Shown: piece after piece, positions 8,829-18,408 of the stretch | Layout of the letters: every line of letters starts with the position of its first letter | Position numbering within the stretch: position 1 is the stretch's first letter | Origin: JAISST01 sp050434145 | GTDB taxonomy: Bacteria > Fusobacteriota > Fusobacteriia > Fusobacteriales > Fusobacteriaceae | DNA length: 64,000 nt | NCBI RefSeq assembly: GCF_050434145.1 | Contig: NZ_JBNPVX010000005.1 | Location: forward strand, 30,880 to 94,879 | Direction: 5' to 3' | Notes under the pieces: generated by a model | What the model was told of the DNA's origin: nothing | Seen by the model: the letters and a program-made list of their open reading frames with translations, nothing else | The model's database searches: none | Made by a program: the position numbers and the translations under genes

Positions 8829-10634
8829 TTAGTTATCATTTAATTTTAACACTGATACAAAAGCTTCTTGAGGGATTTCTACATTACCTATAGTTTTCAT
8901 ACGTTTTTTACCTTCTTTTTGTTTTTCAAGAAGTTTTTTCTTTCTTGTAATATCTCCACCATAACATTTTGCAATAACATTCTTTCTGTATGGTTTGATA
9001 GTTTCTCTAGCTATGATTTTGGCACCCAATGCGGCTTGTATTGGTATTTCAAATTGTTGTCTTGGAATTACTTCTTTCAGCTTTTCACATATGGTGCGTC
9101 CTCTATAATATGCATTATCAGCATGGGCAATAAAAGAGAATGCATCTACAGTCTTTCCAGATACAAGTATATCAACTTTCACTAGATTTCCTTCTTTGTA
9201 CCCAATTAATTCATACTCAAATGATGCATATCCTTTAGTACGAGATTTTAATTTATCATAAAAATCAATTACAATTTCTGCAAGTGGCAATTCATAAGTG
9301 AGCATAGACCTATTTTCATCAATGTAATCCATTGCAATGTAAGTACCTCTTTTTTCTTGGCATAATTCCATTATTCCACCAACATAGTCTTTTGGAACTA
9401 TTATTTTACCAAGGATATATGGTTCTTCGACTAAAATATTTCCTTTACTGCCTTCAGGAAACTCGCAAGGATTATCTATAGTATAAGTATCACTAGTGCC
9501 AACAGTTACTTTGTATTCAACTGAAGGAGTGGTAGAAATAAGGTCAAGATCATATTCACGCCTAAGTCTTTCTACAATTATCTCCATGTGTAAAAGTCCT
9601 AAGAAACCACATCTAAATCCAAAACCTAATGCAGTGGACGTTTCAGGTTCAAAAGTCAATGATGCATCATTAAGTTGCAATTTTTCTAATGCATCTCTCA
9701 AGTCCTGATAATCATCAGTGAATAAAGGATATACCCCTGCAAACACCATAGATTGAGCTGGCTTAAATCCTTCCAATGGAAATGTACATGGATTGGTAGC
9801 ATTGGTGATAGTATCTCCTACACGTGTATCATGTATTGTTTTTACACCTGTTATTATATATCCTACCGAACCTGATGTAAGTTCGTCTGTTATTTTCATT
9901 GATGGAGAAAAAATTCCTACTTCTAATATTTCAAAATTCTTGTCAGTAGACCATATTTTGATTTTATCTCCTTTCTTTATATTCCCATCTAGGATTTTTA
10001 CATAAGTAATTACACCTCTGTAATCATCAAAGATAGAGTCAAATATAAGAGCTTTTAAAGGGGCCTTTTCATCATAATCTGGAGCTGGAATTTTTTCAAC
10101 AATGGCTTCTAATAAGTCATCAATTCCTATTCCTGTTTTTCCAGAGCATAAAATAGCATCATCTGCAGGTAATCCAATAATATCTTCTATTTCTTTTCTC
10201 ACTTTTTCTACATCTGCAGCAGGCAAATCAATTTTGTTTATAACAGGAAGTATTTCAAGATTTTGTTCGATAGCAAGATAAACATTGGCAAGAGTCTGTG
10301 CTTCTACACCTTGAGCTGCATCAACTACAAGAATAGCCCCTTCACAGGCATTAAGTGATCGTGATACTTCATAAATAAAATCCACATGGCCAGGAGTGTC
10401 AATTAAGTTAAGTTCATACTGGATACCATTTTTTGCTTTGTAAAATAAAGTAACTGCTTGTGCTTTTATTGTGATTCCTTTTTCACGTTCTAAATCCATT
10501 GAATCAAGTAATTGAGCTTTCATATCACGCTGTGCAACAGTGCCTGTGAATTCTAAAAGTCTATCTGCAATAGTAGATTTTCCATGATCTATATGTGCTA
10601 TAATAGAAAAATTTCTTTTAAATTTTTGTAGCAT
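8829..10634 (-). CDS. lepA: Elongation factor 4 (LepA), ribosome back-translocating GTPase
   Basis: A 601-residue translational GTPase. The GTPase domain shows AHIDHGKST (G1), the switch region with GITIKAQAV, DTPGHVDF (G3) and NKIDLP (G4). The EF-G-like domains III/V follow, then the LepA-specific C-terminal domain with IARETIKPYRKNVIAKCYGGDITRK-type sequence and a KEGKKRMK tail. Length and motifs match the family throughout. AGGAGG lies seven bases before the ATG, and a near-consensus promoter sits about 30 bases upstream. Confidence 0.97.
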   Translation of the reverse strand: MLQKFKRNFSIIAHIDHGKSTIADRLLEFTGTVAQRDMKAQLLDSMDLEREKGITIKAQAVTLFYKAKNGIQYELNLIDTPGHVDFIYEVSRSLNACEGAILVVDAAQGVEAQTLANVYLAIEQNLEILPVINKIDLPAADVEKVRKEIEDIIGLPADDAILCSGKTGIGIDDLLEAIVEKIPAPDYDEKAPLKALIFDSIFDDYRGVITYVKILDGNIKKGDKIKIWSTDKNFEILEVGIFSPSMKITDELTSGSVGYIITGVKTIHDTRVGDTITNATNPCTFPLEGFKPAQSMVFAGVYPLFTDDYQDLRDALEKLQLNDASLTFEPETSTALGFGFRCGFLGLLHMEIIVERLRREYDLDLISTTPSVEYKVTVGTSDTYTIDNPCEFPEGSKGNILVEEPYILGKIIVPKDYVGGIMELCQEKRGTYIAMDYIDENRSMLTYELPLAEIVIDFYDKLKSRTKGYASFEYELIGYKEGNLVKVDILVSGKTVDAFSFIAHADNAYYRGRTICEKLKEVIPRQQFEIPIQAALGAKIIARETIKPYRKNVIAKCYGGDITRKKKLLEKQKEGKKRMKTIGNVEIPQEAFVSVLKLNDN

Positions 10635-10664
10635 TTTGTCCTCCTAAAAAATTATCCATTGTAT

Positions 10665-10694
10665 ATTATATCGTTATTTGAAGGCTAAAGTCAA
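10665..10694 (-). promoter_or_regulatory. Sigma-70 promoter for lepA
   Basis: Read on the minus strand: TTGACT (10694-10689), an 18-base spacer, then TATAAT (10670-10665). It sits 30 bases upstream of the lepA start codon. Confidence 0.8.
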
Positions 10695-10775
10695 GGGAAA
10701 AACTTTATTTCTTATGCTTTTTATAAAAAGAGCGCTTTATATTTATTTCTAGGCAGATATTTTTCTTTTACTAAT

Positions 10776-10804
10776 TTGACAAAGGTGAAAAGATAGTATA
10801 TAAT
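10776..10804 (+). promoter_or_regulatory. Consensus sigma-70 promoter for the HD-domain gene at 10854
   Basis: TTGACA (10776-10781), 17 bases, TATAAT (10799-10804). Both hexamers are perfect. A 14-base perfect palindrome, CTTTTTATAAAAAG, lies at 10717-10730 between this promoter and that of lepA; its role is unknown. Confidence 0.85.
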
Positions 10805-10853
10805 AAAAGTAAATTTTATTTTAATTCAAGTAAATATTCAAGAAAGGATTATT

Positions 10854-11648
10854 ATGAGTGCTATAAATTTGGAAAAAGCTAGAGTAGTTTTTAATGACTA
10901 TGTTTCTAATTATGATTTGACAAATGAGAAAATCAGATTGAAGGTAGCTCATACATACAAAGTGATGAATCTTAGTGAAAAAGTTGCTCAAAGTCTAAAT
11001 ATATCTATAGCAGATATTGAATTAGCTAGACTAATTGGTCTACTTCATGATATAGGAAGATTTGAGCAAGTAAAACTTCATAATACATTTGATGATACTG
11101 TATTTCCTCATAGTGAATACGGGATAAAAGTATTGTTTGAAGAGAACCATATAAGAGACTATATAGATGATACTCAATATGACAATATTATTTATAATGC
11201 AATTAAAAATCATAGTTCTTTTAAATTAGATGAAGAATCTTTTACTGCCAATACATTGATGCATTGTAAAATAATAAGAGATGCTGATAAATTAGATATT
11301 TTTAGAGTTATACTCGAAGAAAATATAAAAACAATTTCTAAAATATCAAAAAAACAGTTTGAGAAAGATTATATTTCTGATAATGTATATAATGATATTT
11401 TGGAGTATAAAAGTATTTTACGTTCCCAAAGGCATACAAGTATTGATGTAGTAGTGTCTTTTATTGGGTTTGTATTTGATATAAATTATAAATATAGTTT
11501 TGAATACCTACTGGAGAATGGTTATATAAAAAAAATAATAGATAGTATAGGTCATACTGAGATGGAAACTAAAGAAAAATTATTAAAAATAAAAAAAGTT
11601 GCAGAAAATTATTGTCGTGAGAAAAGAAATGGGATATTTAATGAGTAA
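10854..11648 (+). CDS. HD-domain phosphohydrolase
   Basis: A 264-residue cytoplasmic protein with a classical HD metal-binding fold: H33, then LLHDIGRFEQ with H65-D66, then NAIKNHSSF, and the distal aspartate in RDADKLDIF near residue 143. HD proteins of this type cleave phosphate esters or nucleotides; the substrate cannot be told. It is monocistronic under its own perfect promoter and ends at a hairpin terminator shared with the convergent gene. Confidence 0.85.
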   Translation: MSAINLEKARVVFNDYVSNYDLTNEKIRLKVAHTYKVMNLSEKVAQSLNISIADIELARLIGLLHDIGRFEQVKLHNTFDDTVFPHSEYGIKVLFEENHIRDYIDDTQYDNIIYNAIKNHSSFKLDEESFTANTLMHCKIIRDADKLDIFRVILEENIKTISKISKKQFEKDYISDNVYNDILEYKSILRSQRHTSIDVVVSFIGFVFDINYKYSFEYLLENGYIKKIIDSIGHTEMETKEKLLKIKKVAENYCREKRNGIFNE

Positions 11649-11685
11649 AAAAGTTAATCAATAAAAATTTAATATAATAATAAAA

Positions 11686-11722
11686 AATCATAAAACAAGT
11701 CTAAGGGATTGTCTTTATGATT
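11686..11722. terminator. Shared intrinsic terminator
   Basis: AATCATAAA (11686-11694) pairs with TTTATGATT (11714-11722), with a few weaker pairs further in. The minus strand continues into a T-rich run, so it best terminates the leftward metallophosphoesterase gene, whose stop codon lies inside the right arm. Confidence 0.65.
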
Positions 11723-12665
11723 CATCAGATTTATTTCCATTTATATTGATTATAACTAATTCTGGCCTATTGAAAATACGAGGAGCTAAAGTCTTTTTGG
11801 ATAATCCACGACTTACAATGTGCTTTGTAGTATGACCATTTTGCTCATGTGAATAAAGATTAGAAGTATATTTTGGAAAAAATCCTTGTTCATGTGCAAA
11901 TAGTCCATTTGGAAAAATATATGGAATTCTCCAATAGCCACCATTACCATGTCCAGAAACTATTAAATCATAATTTCTTTCCAAATATTCATCAATTCTT
12001 TCTGGTCTATGTGCGAGTAAAATCTTAAATCCATCAATATTATCTATTTGATCATAGGCTTTTTTTAATTGAAGCAATGTTTTCTCGTATGGGTTTAATG
12101 GATCTGTAATACCACTAACATAAACACATTCCTCTATGTTATCATCTGGATATTTTTTTGTATTACCTTCTAAATATTCAATTCCATAAGACAAAACAGT
12201 ATCTTTTATTTCTTTGATTCTTTTGCTGTTATATTCACTATTTCCTGGGACATAGTATACCTTATATTTTTTGTATATTCCTTCTAGTAAGTCAATAGTA
12301 CCAGCTATAGGAATTTTTTCATCAGCAATGTTTCCTACTAAAAATATAATATTTGGATTTTCTTTTTCTATAGCTTCTAAAAGCTCAGATTGATTTTCAC
12401 CATAATAACAGTTGTGCAAATCACTGATAACCACTATTTTAATATCTTTTGGTATTATTTTGTCAGTAATGATAGAATAATGAGTAATAGCTAAATCTGT
12501 ATCAAACATGGATGGAGCAACAAAAAATCCAAATATAAATAAAAAGATTGTAAAAATAATAGTTTTTTTGGTATAAGAAAAAACAATAGAAAAGATATTT
12601 CTAATTTTTCTATTGCTAGAAGTATTCTCTTTATTATTGTCAGCTTTTTTATTATTTGATTTCAT
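11715..12665 (-). CDS. Membrane-anchored metallophosphoesterase-like protein with substituted metal ligands
   Basis: Calcineurin-like phosphoesterase fold behind an N-terminal transmembrane helix (about residues 34-53), resembling the YkuE/YpbG group. The first motif is intact (SDLH, D82 and H84), as is the AHRPE histidine (H219). The others deviate: GDxxD is GNIAD (N112), GNHE is GNSE (S143), and GHxH is GHGN (N241). Three expected ligands or catalytic residues are therefore replaced and activity may be lost or altered. The ATG at 12665 has AGAGG just upstream; a GTG seven codons earlier has no ribosome site. It follows the YgjP-like gene by 28 bases on the same strand. Confidence 0.8.
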   Translation of the reverse strand: MKSNNKKADNNKENTSSNRKIRNIFSIVFSYTKKTIIFTIFLFIFGFFVAPSMFDTDLAITHYSIITDKIIPKDIKIVVISDLHNCYYGENQSELLEAIEKENPNIIFLVGNIADEKIPIAGTIDLLEGIYKKYKVYYVPGNSEYNSKRIKEIKDTVLSYGIEYLEGNTKKYPDDNIEECVYVSGITDPLNPYEKTLLQLKKAYDQIDNIDGFKILLAHRPERIDEYLERNYDLIVSGHGNGGYWRIPYIFPNGLFAHEQGFFPKYTSNLYSHEQNGHTTKHIVSRGLSKKTLAPRIFNRPELVIININGNKSDES

Positions 12666-12693
12666 AAATCCTCTTATATCAATCACCAGTATA

Positions 12694-13359
12694 TTAAACT
12701 TTTAGTAAATTTTTTCTTTCTTTCCAGTCAGGCATAAATTTTTCAATATAATTCCAAAACTCTTTCTGATGATTTGGGTATTGTAAATGACTTATTTCAT
12801 GCAAGACAACATACTCAATAGCTTTTATTGACTTTTCAATGAGATTCATATTGTATGTTATACTTTTTTTAGTAATATTGCAAGAACCCCAAAGAGTTTT
12901 CATTTTTCTAATTTTGATTTGTGTTGGTATATGACCAGTTATTTGACTATATTTTTTATTCAAAGTAGTCAAAATTTGCATTAGCTCTCTTCTAGAATAT
13001 TTATAAAAAATTTCTTTTTTTAAGTCAGAGGTGTAATCATTATTGCAAAAGATTTTAATAGTTTTATCTTCATGATTTATTATAATATTTTCCAAAGGAG
13101 AAATTATTATTTTTAGAGTGAATATTTCTCCTAAAAAATGAACAGTATCCCCAGAATTAAAGCTGGAAGTTAAAGTTATACGATGTTTTTCAATATTTGC
13201 TAATCGTTCCTCAATCCATTCTTTTTTTCCATCAATAAATTTTTGTATTTCTTTATTTGTAAGAAATTTGGGAGCAGAAACTTTTACCAAACCATCATCA
13301 GTGACTTTTATAATGAGATTTTTCATTTTTTTCTTTGTTATAATTGGTTTAAAATTCAT
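12694..13359 (-). CDS. YgjP-like (DUF45) zinc metallopeptidase
   Basis: A 221-residue protein of the YgjP/DUF45 family. It has the zinc motif HEISH (H187, E188, H191) followed by a third ligand in YPNHQKEFW, and the family signature RKMKTLWGSC at about 152-160. The N-terminal half contains the usual VSAPKFLTNKEIQKFIDGKK segment. The cellular substrate is unknown in the family. It sits between the 545-residue unknown gene (15 bases upstream) and the metallophosphoesterase, so the three probably form one transcript. Confidence 0.88.
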   Translation of the reverse strand: MNFKPIITKKKMKNLIIKVTDDGLVKVSAPKFLTNKEIQKFIDGKKEWIEERLANIEKHRITLTSSFNSGDTVHFLGEIFTLKIIISPLENIIINHEDKTIKIFCNNDYTSDLKKEIFYKYSRRELMQILTTLNKKYSQITGHIPTQIKIRKMKTLWGSCNITKKSITYNMNLIEKSIKAIEYVVLHEISHLQYPNHQKEFWNYIEKFMPDWKERKNLLKV

Positions 13360-13374
13360 AATTTCCCTTTATTC

Positions 13375-15012
13375 CTAATAGTTATCATCTTGAAAGTCAT
13401 CTTCAATAGGTAAATATTCAATATGTGGAATAGTCTCCTTATTAACTTGCTGGGTAATTTTATTTTGGGTATTAGAATTCATTTCTTCACTGTCAGTAGA
13501 GCAATCTTTTCTTTCATATTCATCATATGAATTTTCTCTTTCAATATGACTTTTTTTATTCCAGTGGTTATTGATTATATCTTCTAAAATAGTGTTTTTA
13601 TACCTTGCATCATCTCCAAAGCACAGTAAAAAACTTATGAAAAAATCATCAATTTCTTTATCCCCTTCTATTTGATCAAGAGTCTTAAAGGCAGTAGCAA
13701 TGAGATCAAATTTAGTAGAAATATATTTGTTGAAATTTTTTGCTATTTGTAGTGCAATTGATTTGACTTCTTTTGGCTTTATTCTCACTAGATAAGACAG
13801 GGCACCACTTAGTTTGAGAAGATTTTTATAGTTATCTTTCAGAAGCCACATTGATAAATATCGTTCTTCGATTTCCATTAAATCAAAAGGAAATGCTTGG
13901 GCAGTTTCTTCTACTTTTGGAAAAATTTTGATAGCATCATTAAATTCTGGGCTCCATTTTCTATCAATTAAATCACATTCAATAGAAATATTCAAGCGAT
14001 CTTTTTTTAAATTTTCTTTAGTAATGAGCAATTGATTGGGTTGAAAAATATCTCCATTAATGGTAACACTACCAAAAAGAACCTTGAAAATATTTTCATA
14101 ATTAAACTTTTGTTCCTCATAATCAACTTTTATTTGGGCATTTTCGCTATCTTTTGAAACAACATTTATATTGTCAACAAAAAATTCATCTCTTTCAGCA
14201 GCTTTTTGTACTTCACTAGAAATATCAACAGAATTGACAGTACCAATATAGATTTGGTCTTTAATAACATCAGTAGCAGGAATTATGGTAATGCAGTTGA
14301 TAGGAGTCTTAGAAAGAGCAGCGGCAGTCGCTATATTATGGCCTTTTAGCAAAAGACTCATATAACCATCAAGATAGAAAGCGACTCCTCTCATGTGGCA
14401 ACCATCTCTAATAAGATCTACACATTCTTTAACAAAATCAGGATTATAAGTACTTGTATCATGTGATGGAAATAAAAATCTAGGACCATAATCTAAAGTA
14501 GAACCATCTTTTAAGTAAAAATTGGATGCAGTTTGACTTTCTGTCATGTGATTAGGTATATTCCAGAAAAAATTGCTTCCTCCATCAGTAGGATAGTGTG
14601 GAACATCAGCAATAGCATAAATTCCTGTTTTAAGGCTAGATAATATAGGTAATATAGCATCAACACCATCTTTGATTCCCATGTATTTAAGGTTAAGTTT
14701 ATCTTCTATTTCCTGTAATTCGTCTCTTTTATCATCTATTCCATCACCAGTGGCGATTAGATTTGGTTTGTTTTTGTCCAATGATATTTTATATTGCACA
14801 ATAGGTGTATTATTTATTGTTAATGCTCTAGAGATAAAACCATCTTTTGTATCAGAACTTTCTTTTATACATAAAATTGGAGAATCATTTTCTACATATA
14901 CAATAGCTGTAGGATAATTAAATGGTGATTCTTCCCCAGAATAGAATTTTAAGATTTTAACACTATCATATTCTGGCATATTTAATTTTTTAAAGATGTT
15001 TGCAAGCATCAT
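13375..15012 (-). CDS. Uncharacterised 545-residue protein
   Basis: I do not recognise a named family. There are no membrane helices or signal peptide, so it should be cytosolic. The N-terminal half is mixed alpha/beta with conserved-looking stretches such as YAIADVPHYPTDGGSNFFWN and RGVAFYLDGYMSLLLKGHN; the middle is helical; the last 60 residues are acidic and low-complexity and may be disordered. The start is taken as ATG 15012, because GAGG lies eight bases upstream; an ATG 14 codons earlier has no ribosome site. It is first in a three-gene leftward cluster with YgjP-like and phosphoesterase-like proteins. Confidence 0.7.
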   Translation of the reverse strand: MMLANIFKKLNMPEYDSVKILKFYSGEESPFNYPTAIVYVENDSPILCIKESSDTKDGFISRALTINNTPIVQYKISLDKNKPNLIATGDGIDDKRDELQEIEDKLNLKYMGIKDGVDAILPILSSLKTGIYAIADVPHYPTDGGSNFFWNIPNHMTESQTASNFYLKDGSTLDYGPRFLFPSHDTSTYNPDFVKECVDLIRDGCHMRGVAFYLDGYMSLLLKGHNIATAAALSKTPINCITIIPATDVIKDQIYIGTVNSVDISSEVQKAAERDEFFVDNINVVSKDSENAQIKVDYEEQKFNYENIFKVLFGSVTINGDIFQPNQLLITKENLKKDRLNISIECDLIDRKWSPEFNDAIKIFPKVEETAQAFPFDLMEIEERYLSMWLLKDNYKNLLKLSGALSYLVRIKPKEVKSIALQIAKNFNKYISTKFDLIATAFKTLDQIEGDKEIDDFFISFLLCFGDDARYKNTILEDIINNHWNKKSHIERENSYDEYERKDCSTDSEEMNSNTQNKITQQVNKETIPHIEYLPIEDDFQDDNY

Positions 15013-15079
15013 AGAAATAACCTCAATATTTTTAGATTTTATTAAAATAATCATTTAGTTTTATACTATATTATAGCAC

Positions 15080-15115
15080 AAATTATAAATATTATCCTCA
15101 TAATATTTATAATTT
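15080..15115. repeat. Perfect 16-bp inverted repeat with CCTC loop
   Basis: The arms at 15080-15095 and 15100-15115 are exactly complementary and separated only by CCTC. It lies 68 bases upstream of the 545-residue gene and 150 bases downstream of the LysR gene. No T-run follows on either strand, so an operator or RNA structure is more likely than a terminator. Confidence 0.7.
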
Positions 15116-15264
15116 ATAGAAAAATTTGGAAATTAAATATTTATTTTTGTTTATTGAAGTCCTAAATATATCAATAAGGTCAGACAATGGTTGGTGATTC
15201 TTAATGATATTATATTAATTGTAAAAAATATAATATTTAGTATCAAATAATGTAAAAATATATT

Positions 15265-16146
15265 CTAACTAATTTTTATATTATTTATAGTCTGGATAAA
15301 GTCTATCATTGATTTGGATAAAATTTTGTTTTTATGATAAACTATATAATTGTTGTTTTTTAACTTGATTTTATCTATAGATAATAGTTTTAGTTGCTTA
15401 TTTTTAGCTTGTTTTTTTACAAGCACATCAGGTAGAATTGTAATTCCAAGGTTATTTGACACTGATTCAATAATTGCTTGAGAATTAATACTAGTCCACT
15501 GTGGATAAATATTAATATCTTCTTTTGCTAAAGTAGTATCAAGACAATCTCTAATGGCACTTCCTTTTTCTCTTAATATAAGATTTTCATTGATAAATTC
15601 ATTGATAGTGATAGAATCTTTCAATGCTAGATGGTGTTTTGTAGAGCAAACAACACTTAATTTATATGAAGAAAACAAGAATTTTTTTAAATATTGATTT
15701 TTCACTGGTCCTTCTATAAGAGCAACATCAATTTTATTACTAAGAACTAACTGTTCAATTTCTATGGCTCTATCTATAATAACTTCAACAGGAGTATTTT
15801 TATGAGATTTTTTAAAGTCTTTGATAATATTAGGGAGCCAAAAATTTCCTATTGTAATGCAAGAACCAATAAAAATGGGACTCTCTTCCATAGAAAGAAA
15901 AAAATTATTATCTAGGTTATCATATAAATTAAGAATTTGAATTGTTTTGTCTAAAAACTTTTTTCCAATTTCAGTTAAGTATATTTTTTTTCCTATTCTC
16001 TCCAAAAGAATCATATTCTTTTCCATTTCCAAATCTTTTATTGCATGTGAAACGGCAGGCTGGGTCATATAAAGTTTTTCAGCTGCTTTGGTAAAGCTCA
16101 TTTCTTCACAGACTTTTTTAAATATTTGCAAAGCTCTTATATTCAT
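15265..16146 (-). CDS. LysR-family transcriptional regulator
   Basis: 293 residues. The N-terminal winged helix-turn-helix (residues 1-60) reads MNIRALQIFKKVCEEMSFTK, then AAEKLYMTQPAVSHAIKDLE, a textbook LysR motif. The effector-binding domain follows from about residue 88. It is divergent from the chromate-transporter pair with 129 bases between them, the usual arrangement for a LysR regulator and its target. The inducer is unknown. Confidence 0.9.
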   Translation of the reverse strand: MNIRALQIFKKVCEEMSFTKAAEKLYMTQPAVSHAIKDLEMEKNMILLERIGKKIYLTEIGKKFLDKTIQILNLYDNLDNNFFLSMEESPIFIGSCITIGNFWLPNIIKDFKKSHKNTPVEVIIDRAIEIEQLVLSNKIDVALIEGPVKNQYLKKFLFSSYKLSVVCSTKHHLALKDSITINEFINENLILREKGSAIRDCLDTTLAKEDINIYPQWTSINSQAIIESVSNNLGITILPDVLVKKQAKNKQLKLLSIDKIKLKNNNYIVYHKNKILSKSMIDFIQTINNIKIS

Positions 16147-16189
16147 ATATCCTCTTTTATCATTACTTTTTAGTTATGGTTTATATAAA

Positions 16190-16211
16190 ATAATAACATT
16201 TTATTTATTAT
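16190..16211. promoter_or_regulatory. Candidate LysR operator in the divergent gap
   Basis: ATAATAA (16190-16196) and TTATTAT (16205-16211) form an inverted repeat over eight bases between the lysR start and the transporter start. The position fits a LysR site, but the arms are pure A/T and could be chance. Confidence 0.3.
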
Positions 16212-16275
16212 AAATCAACTGCTATAATCACATTTGTAAATAAAATATTTATTATATATAAGATGAGGTGAAAAA

Positions 16276-16845
16276 ATGCTAAAATCTATAAAAAAATATT
16301 TCTGGCTTTTTGGTATTAATATTTTTATTAGTGCATTTACTTTTGGTGGTGGTTATGTAGTTATTCCTATAATAGAGAAATATTTTGTAGAAAAAAATAA
16401 ATATTTTGATAAAAAAAAATTATTGAATATTGCTGCTGTAGCACAGTCTTCACCGGGTGCCATAGCTATAAATTTAAGCGCTTTATCTGGATATGTAGTA
16501 GGAGGAAAATTAGGTGCAATAGTAAGTTCAATAGGGGCAGTAATACCACCTATTGTAATATTAAGTATAGTATCAGTATATTATAATTCTATTAAAAACA
16601 ATATTTTTTTGGAAAAATTATTAATGGGAATGGAAATCGGTGTTAGTTCCTTAGTAATAAATATGACAATAGATATGGGATATGAAATTTTTAAAGAAAA
16701 AAATTATTTTTATTCATTATTAATATTTTTAGCTTTTATACTAATCTTTTTTGTTAAAATTAGTACTATTGTTATAATTTTAATAGGCATGATTTTATCT
16801 TTTATTTATACTTTTTATAAAATTAAGTGGAGAAAAAATGAATAA
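16276..16845 (+). CDS. Chromate transporter family (ChrA half), first subunit
   Basis: A 189-residue membrane protein of the CHR family. The hallmark SAFTFGGGYVVIPIIEKYFV is near the N-terminus, followed by AAVAQSSPGAIAINLSALSGY. It is a half-length CHR protein with about six helices; such halves act as pairs. The partner overlaps its end by eight bases, so co-translation is likely. The substrate may be chromate, sulfate or another anion; the family name does not prove chromate export. GAGGTG precedes the ATG. Confidence 0.88.
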   Translation: MLKSIKKYFWLFGINIFISAFTFGGGYVVIPIIEKYFVEKNKYFDKKKLLNIAAVAQSSPGAIAINLSALSGYVVGGKLGAIVSSIGAVIPPIVILSIVSVYYNSIKNNIFLEKLLMGMEIGVSSLVINMTIDMGYEIFKEKNYFYSLLIFLAFILIFFVKISTIVIILIGMILSFIYTFYKIKWRKNE

Positions 16846-17392
16846 GATAAACTTGATATTATTGATTAGTTTTTTAAAGATAGGGTTATTTAGTATTGGT
16901 GGTGGTTATGCTACCATACCATTAATAGAAGAACAAATTATAAATATTAATAAATGGTTAACAATAGAAGAATTTACAGATATTATAACTATCTCACAGA
17001 TGACTCCAGGTCCTCTAGCTGTGAATTTATCTACTTTTGTAGGGATGCGAATTTCAGGTATATTTGGGGCAGTTATAGCTACCTTTAGTTGTATTATATC
17101 TGGCTTTTCTATCTCAATTTTTTTATATTGCTTCTTTGAAAAATATAAAAATCTGGAAATTATATTTACTGTTTTAAAGGGATTAAGATCAATATCTGTA
17201 GGATTAATCTGTGGATCAGCTTGTACAATGTTTTTTATGGCTATGAAAATCATCAATAACTCTGTTGCATCAGATAGTATAACAATAAAATCGATTTTAA
17301 TATTTACTGCATGTATTCTATTGTTAAAGAAATTTAGAGGAAGTCCAATAGTTATATTGGTTTTATCTGGTATTGCAGGGCTAATAATATGA
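16838..17392 (+). CDS. Chromate transporter family (ChrA half), second subunit
   Basis: The 184-residue partner of the preceding gene, with the matching motifs KIGLFSIGGGYATIPLIEEQI and ISQMTPGPLAVNLSTFVGMR. Two half-size genes in overlapping tandem resemble the split ChrA arrangement known from Bacillus. It is probably controlled by the divergent LysR protein. Confidence 0.88.
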   Translation: MNKINLILLISFLKIGLFSIGGGYATIPLIEEQIININKWLTIEEFTDIITISQMTPGPLAVNLSTFVGMRISGIFGAVIATFSCIISGFSISIFLYCFFEKYKNLEIIFTVLKGLRSISVGLICGSACTMFFMAMKIINNSVASDSITIKSILIFTACILLLKKFRGSPIVILVLSGIAGLII

Positions 17393-17748
17393 AAAATGGT
17401 GTATCTTTAATTATTTGATTAGAATAAAAGATAATTATAGAAATATTTGAAAAAAGGTGAAAAAATTCGGAGATAAAGACGAGAATTGCTTATATCATAT
17501 TGTAAATTAGACTAGAAAATATGAGAGATTTTATCTCTTTGAGATCTATAAAAAAAGATAATATGGAAATAGAGTCATAGAAGATTTTTTAGAATAGTAT
17601 AAGTTAGTAGCTCATCTATTTTTTTATGTTCTATCATTAATTGTCAAATTATGGTTATTTTAGACTAGATGACCTTTTTAGTAAAATATTCTTGTATCAT
17701 TTCTAATGAGTGTGGTATAATTTTATGGATATTTTTACGAGGTGATCT
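17393..17748 (+). other. 356-bp gap with a promoter for the HD gene
   Basis: No coding frame of note on either strand. A small hairpin, AGAGAT-TTT-ATCTCT, lies at 17524-17538. Near the right end is a plausible promoter: TTGTAT (17692-17697), 18 bases, then TATAAT (17716-17721) with an extended TGG just before it. Transcription would start near 17728, about 20 bases before the HD gene. Confidence 0.6.
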
Positions 17749-18408
17749 ATGAAATTAAATTATGAAAAAATAGTAAAAAATGAAAAAATAAAGAGATATA
17801 TAAAAAAATCTGATGAAACACTGATTGCTATGGGATATACTGATCATAGTTTTTCACATGTGATGAGAGTAGCTAATCTTGCAGAAACAATATTATCAAA
17901 ATTGGACTATCCTGCCAAAGATATAGAGTTAGCAAAAATAGCAGGTTATTTACATGATATTGGAAATGTAGTAAATAGAAAAGACCATGCTCAAAGTGGG
18001 GCCATTATCGCGTTGAGGCTATTAGAAGAATTGGATGGAGATTTGGAAGATATATTGACCATTGTTTCTGCAATAGGGCATCATGATGATTCTACTGCTT
18101 TTCCTGTAAATCCTATCACTGCTGCAGTGATTCTTGCAGACAAGTCTGATGTGAGGGCTTCAAGAGTGCGAAATAGTGATTTGTCCACATTTGATATTCA
18201 TGATAGAGTTAACTATGCCACGAAAACTTCAAAGCTGGAAATAGAGAAAAATAAATACATAAAACTAAAATTAACTATTGATACAAATTTTTGTCCAGTA
18301 ATGGATTATTTTGAAATATTTCTCGATAGAATGTTGCTGTGCAAAAAAGCAGCAGAAAAATTAGGGCTTAAATTTCAATTAGTAATTAATAAACAGAAAT
18401 TGTTGTGA
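17749..18408 (+). CDS. HD-domain phosphohydrolase
   Basis: 219 residues with the HD signature: H37 in HSFSHVMRVANLA, H69-D70 in YLHDIGN, then DHAQSG and AIGHHDDST, which add further histidine/aspartate ligands, and ADKSDVRASRVRN. The extra histidines suggest a two-metal HD site. The substrate is unknown. AGGTG precedes the ATG. It stands alone under an extended -10 promoter and is unrelated in detail to the HD protein at 10854. Confidence 0.85.
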   Translation: MKLNYEKIVKNEKIKRYIKKSDETLIAMGYTDHSFSHVMRVANLAETILSKLDYPAKDIELAKIAGYLHDIGNVVNRKDHAQSGAIIALRLLEELDGDLEDILTIVSAIGHHDDSTAFPVNPITAAVILADKSDVRASRVRNSDLSTFDIHDRVNYATKTSKLEIEKNKYIKLKLTIDTNFCPVMDYFEIFLDRMLLCKKAAEKLGLKFQLVINKQKLL

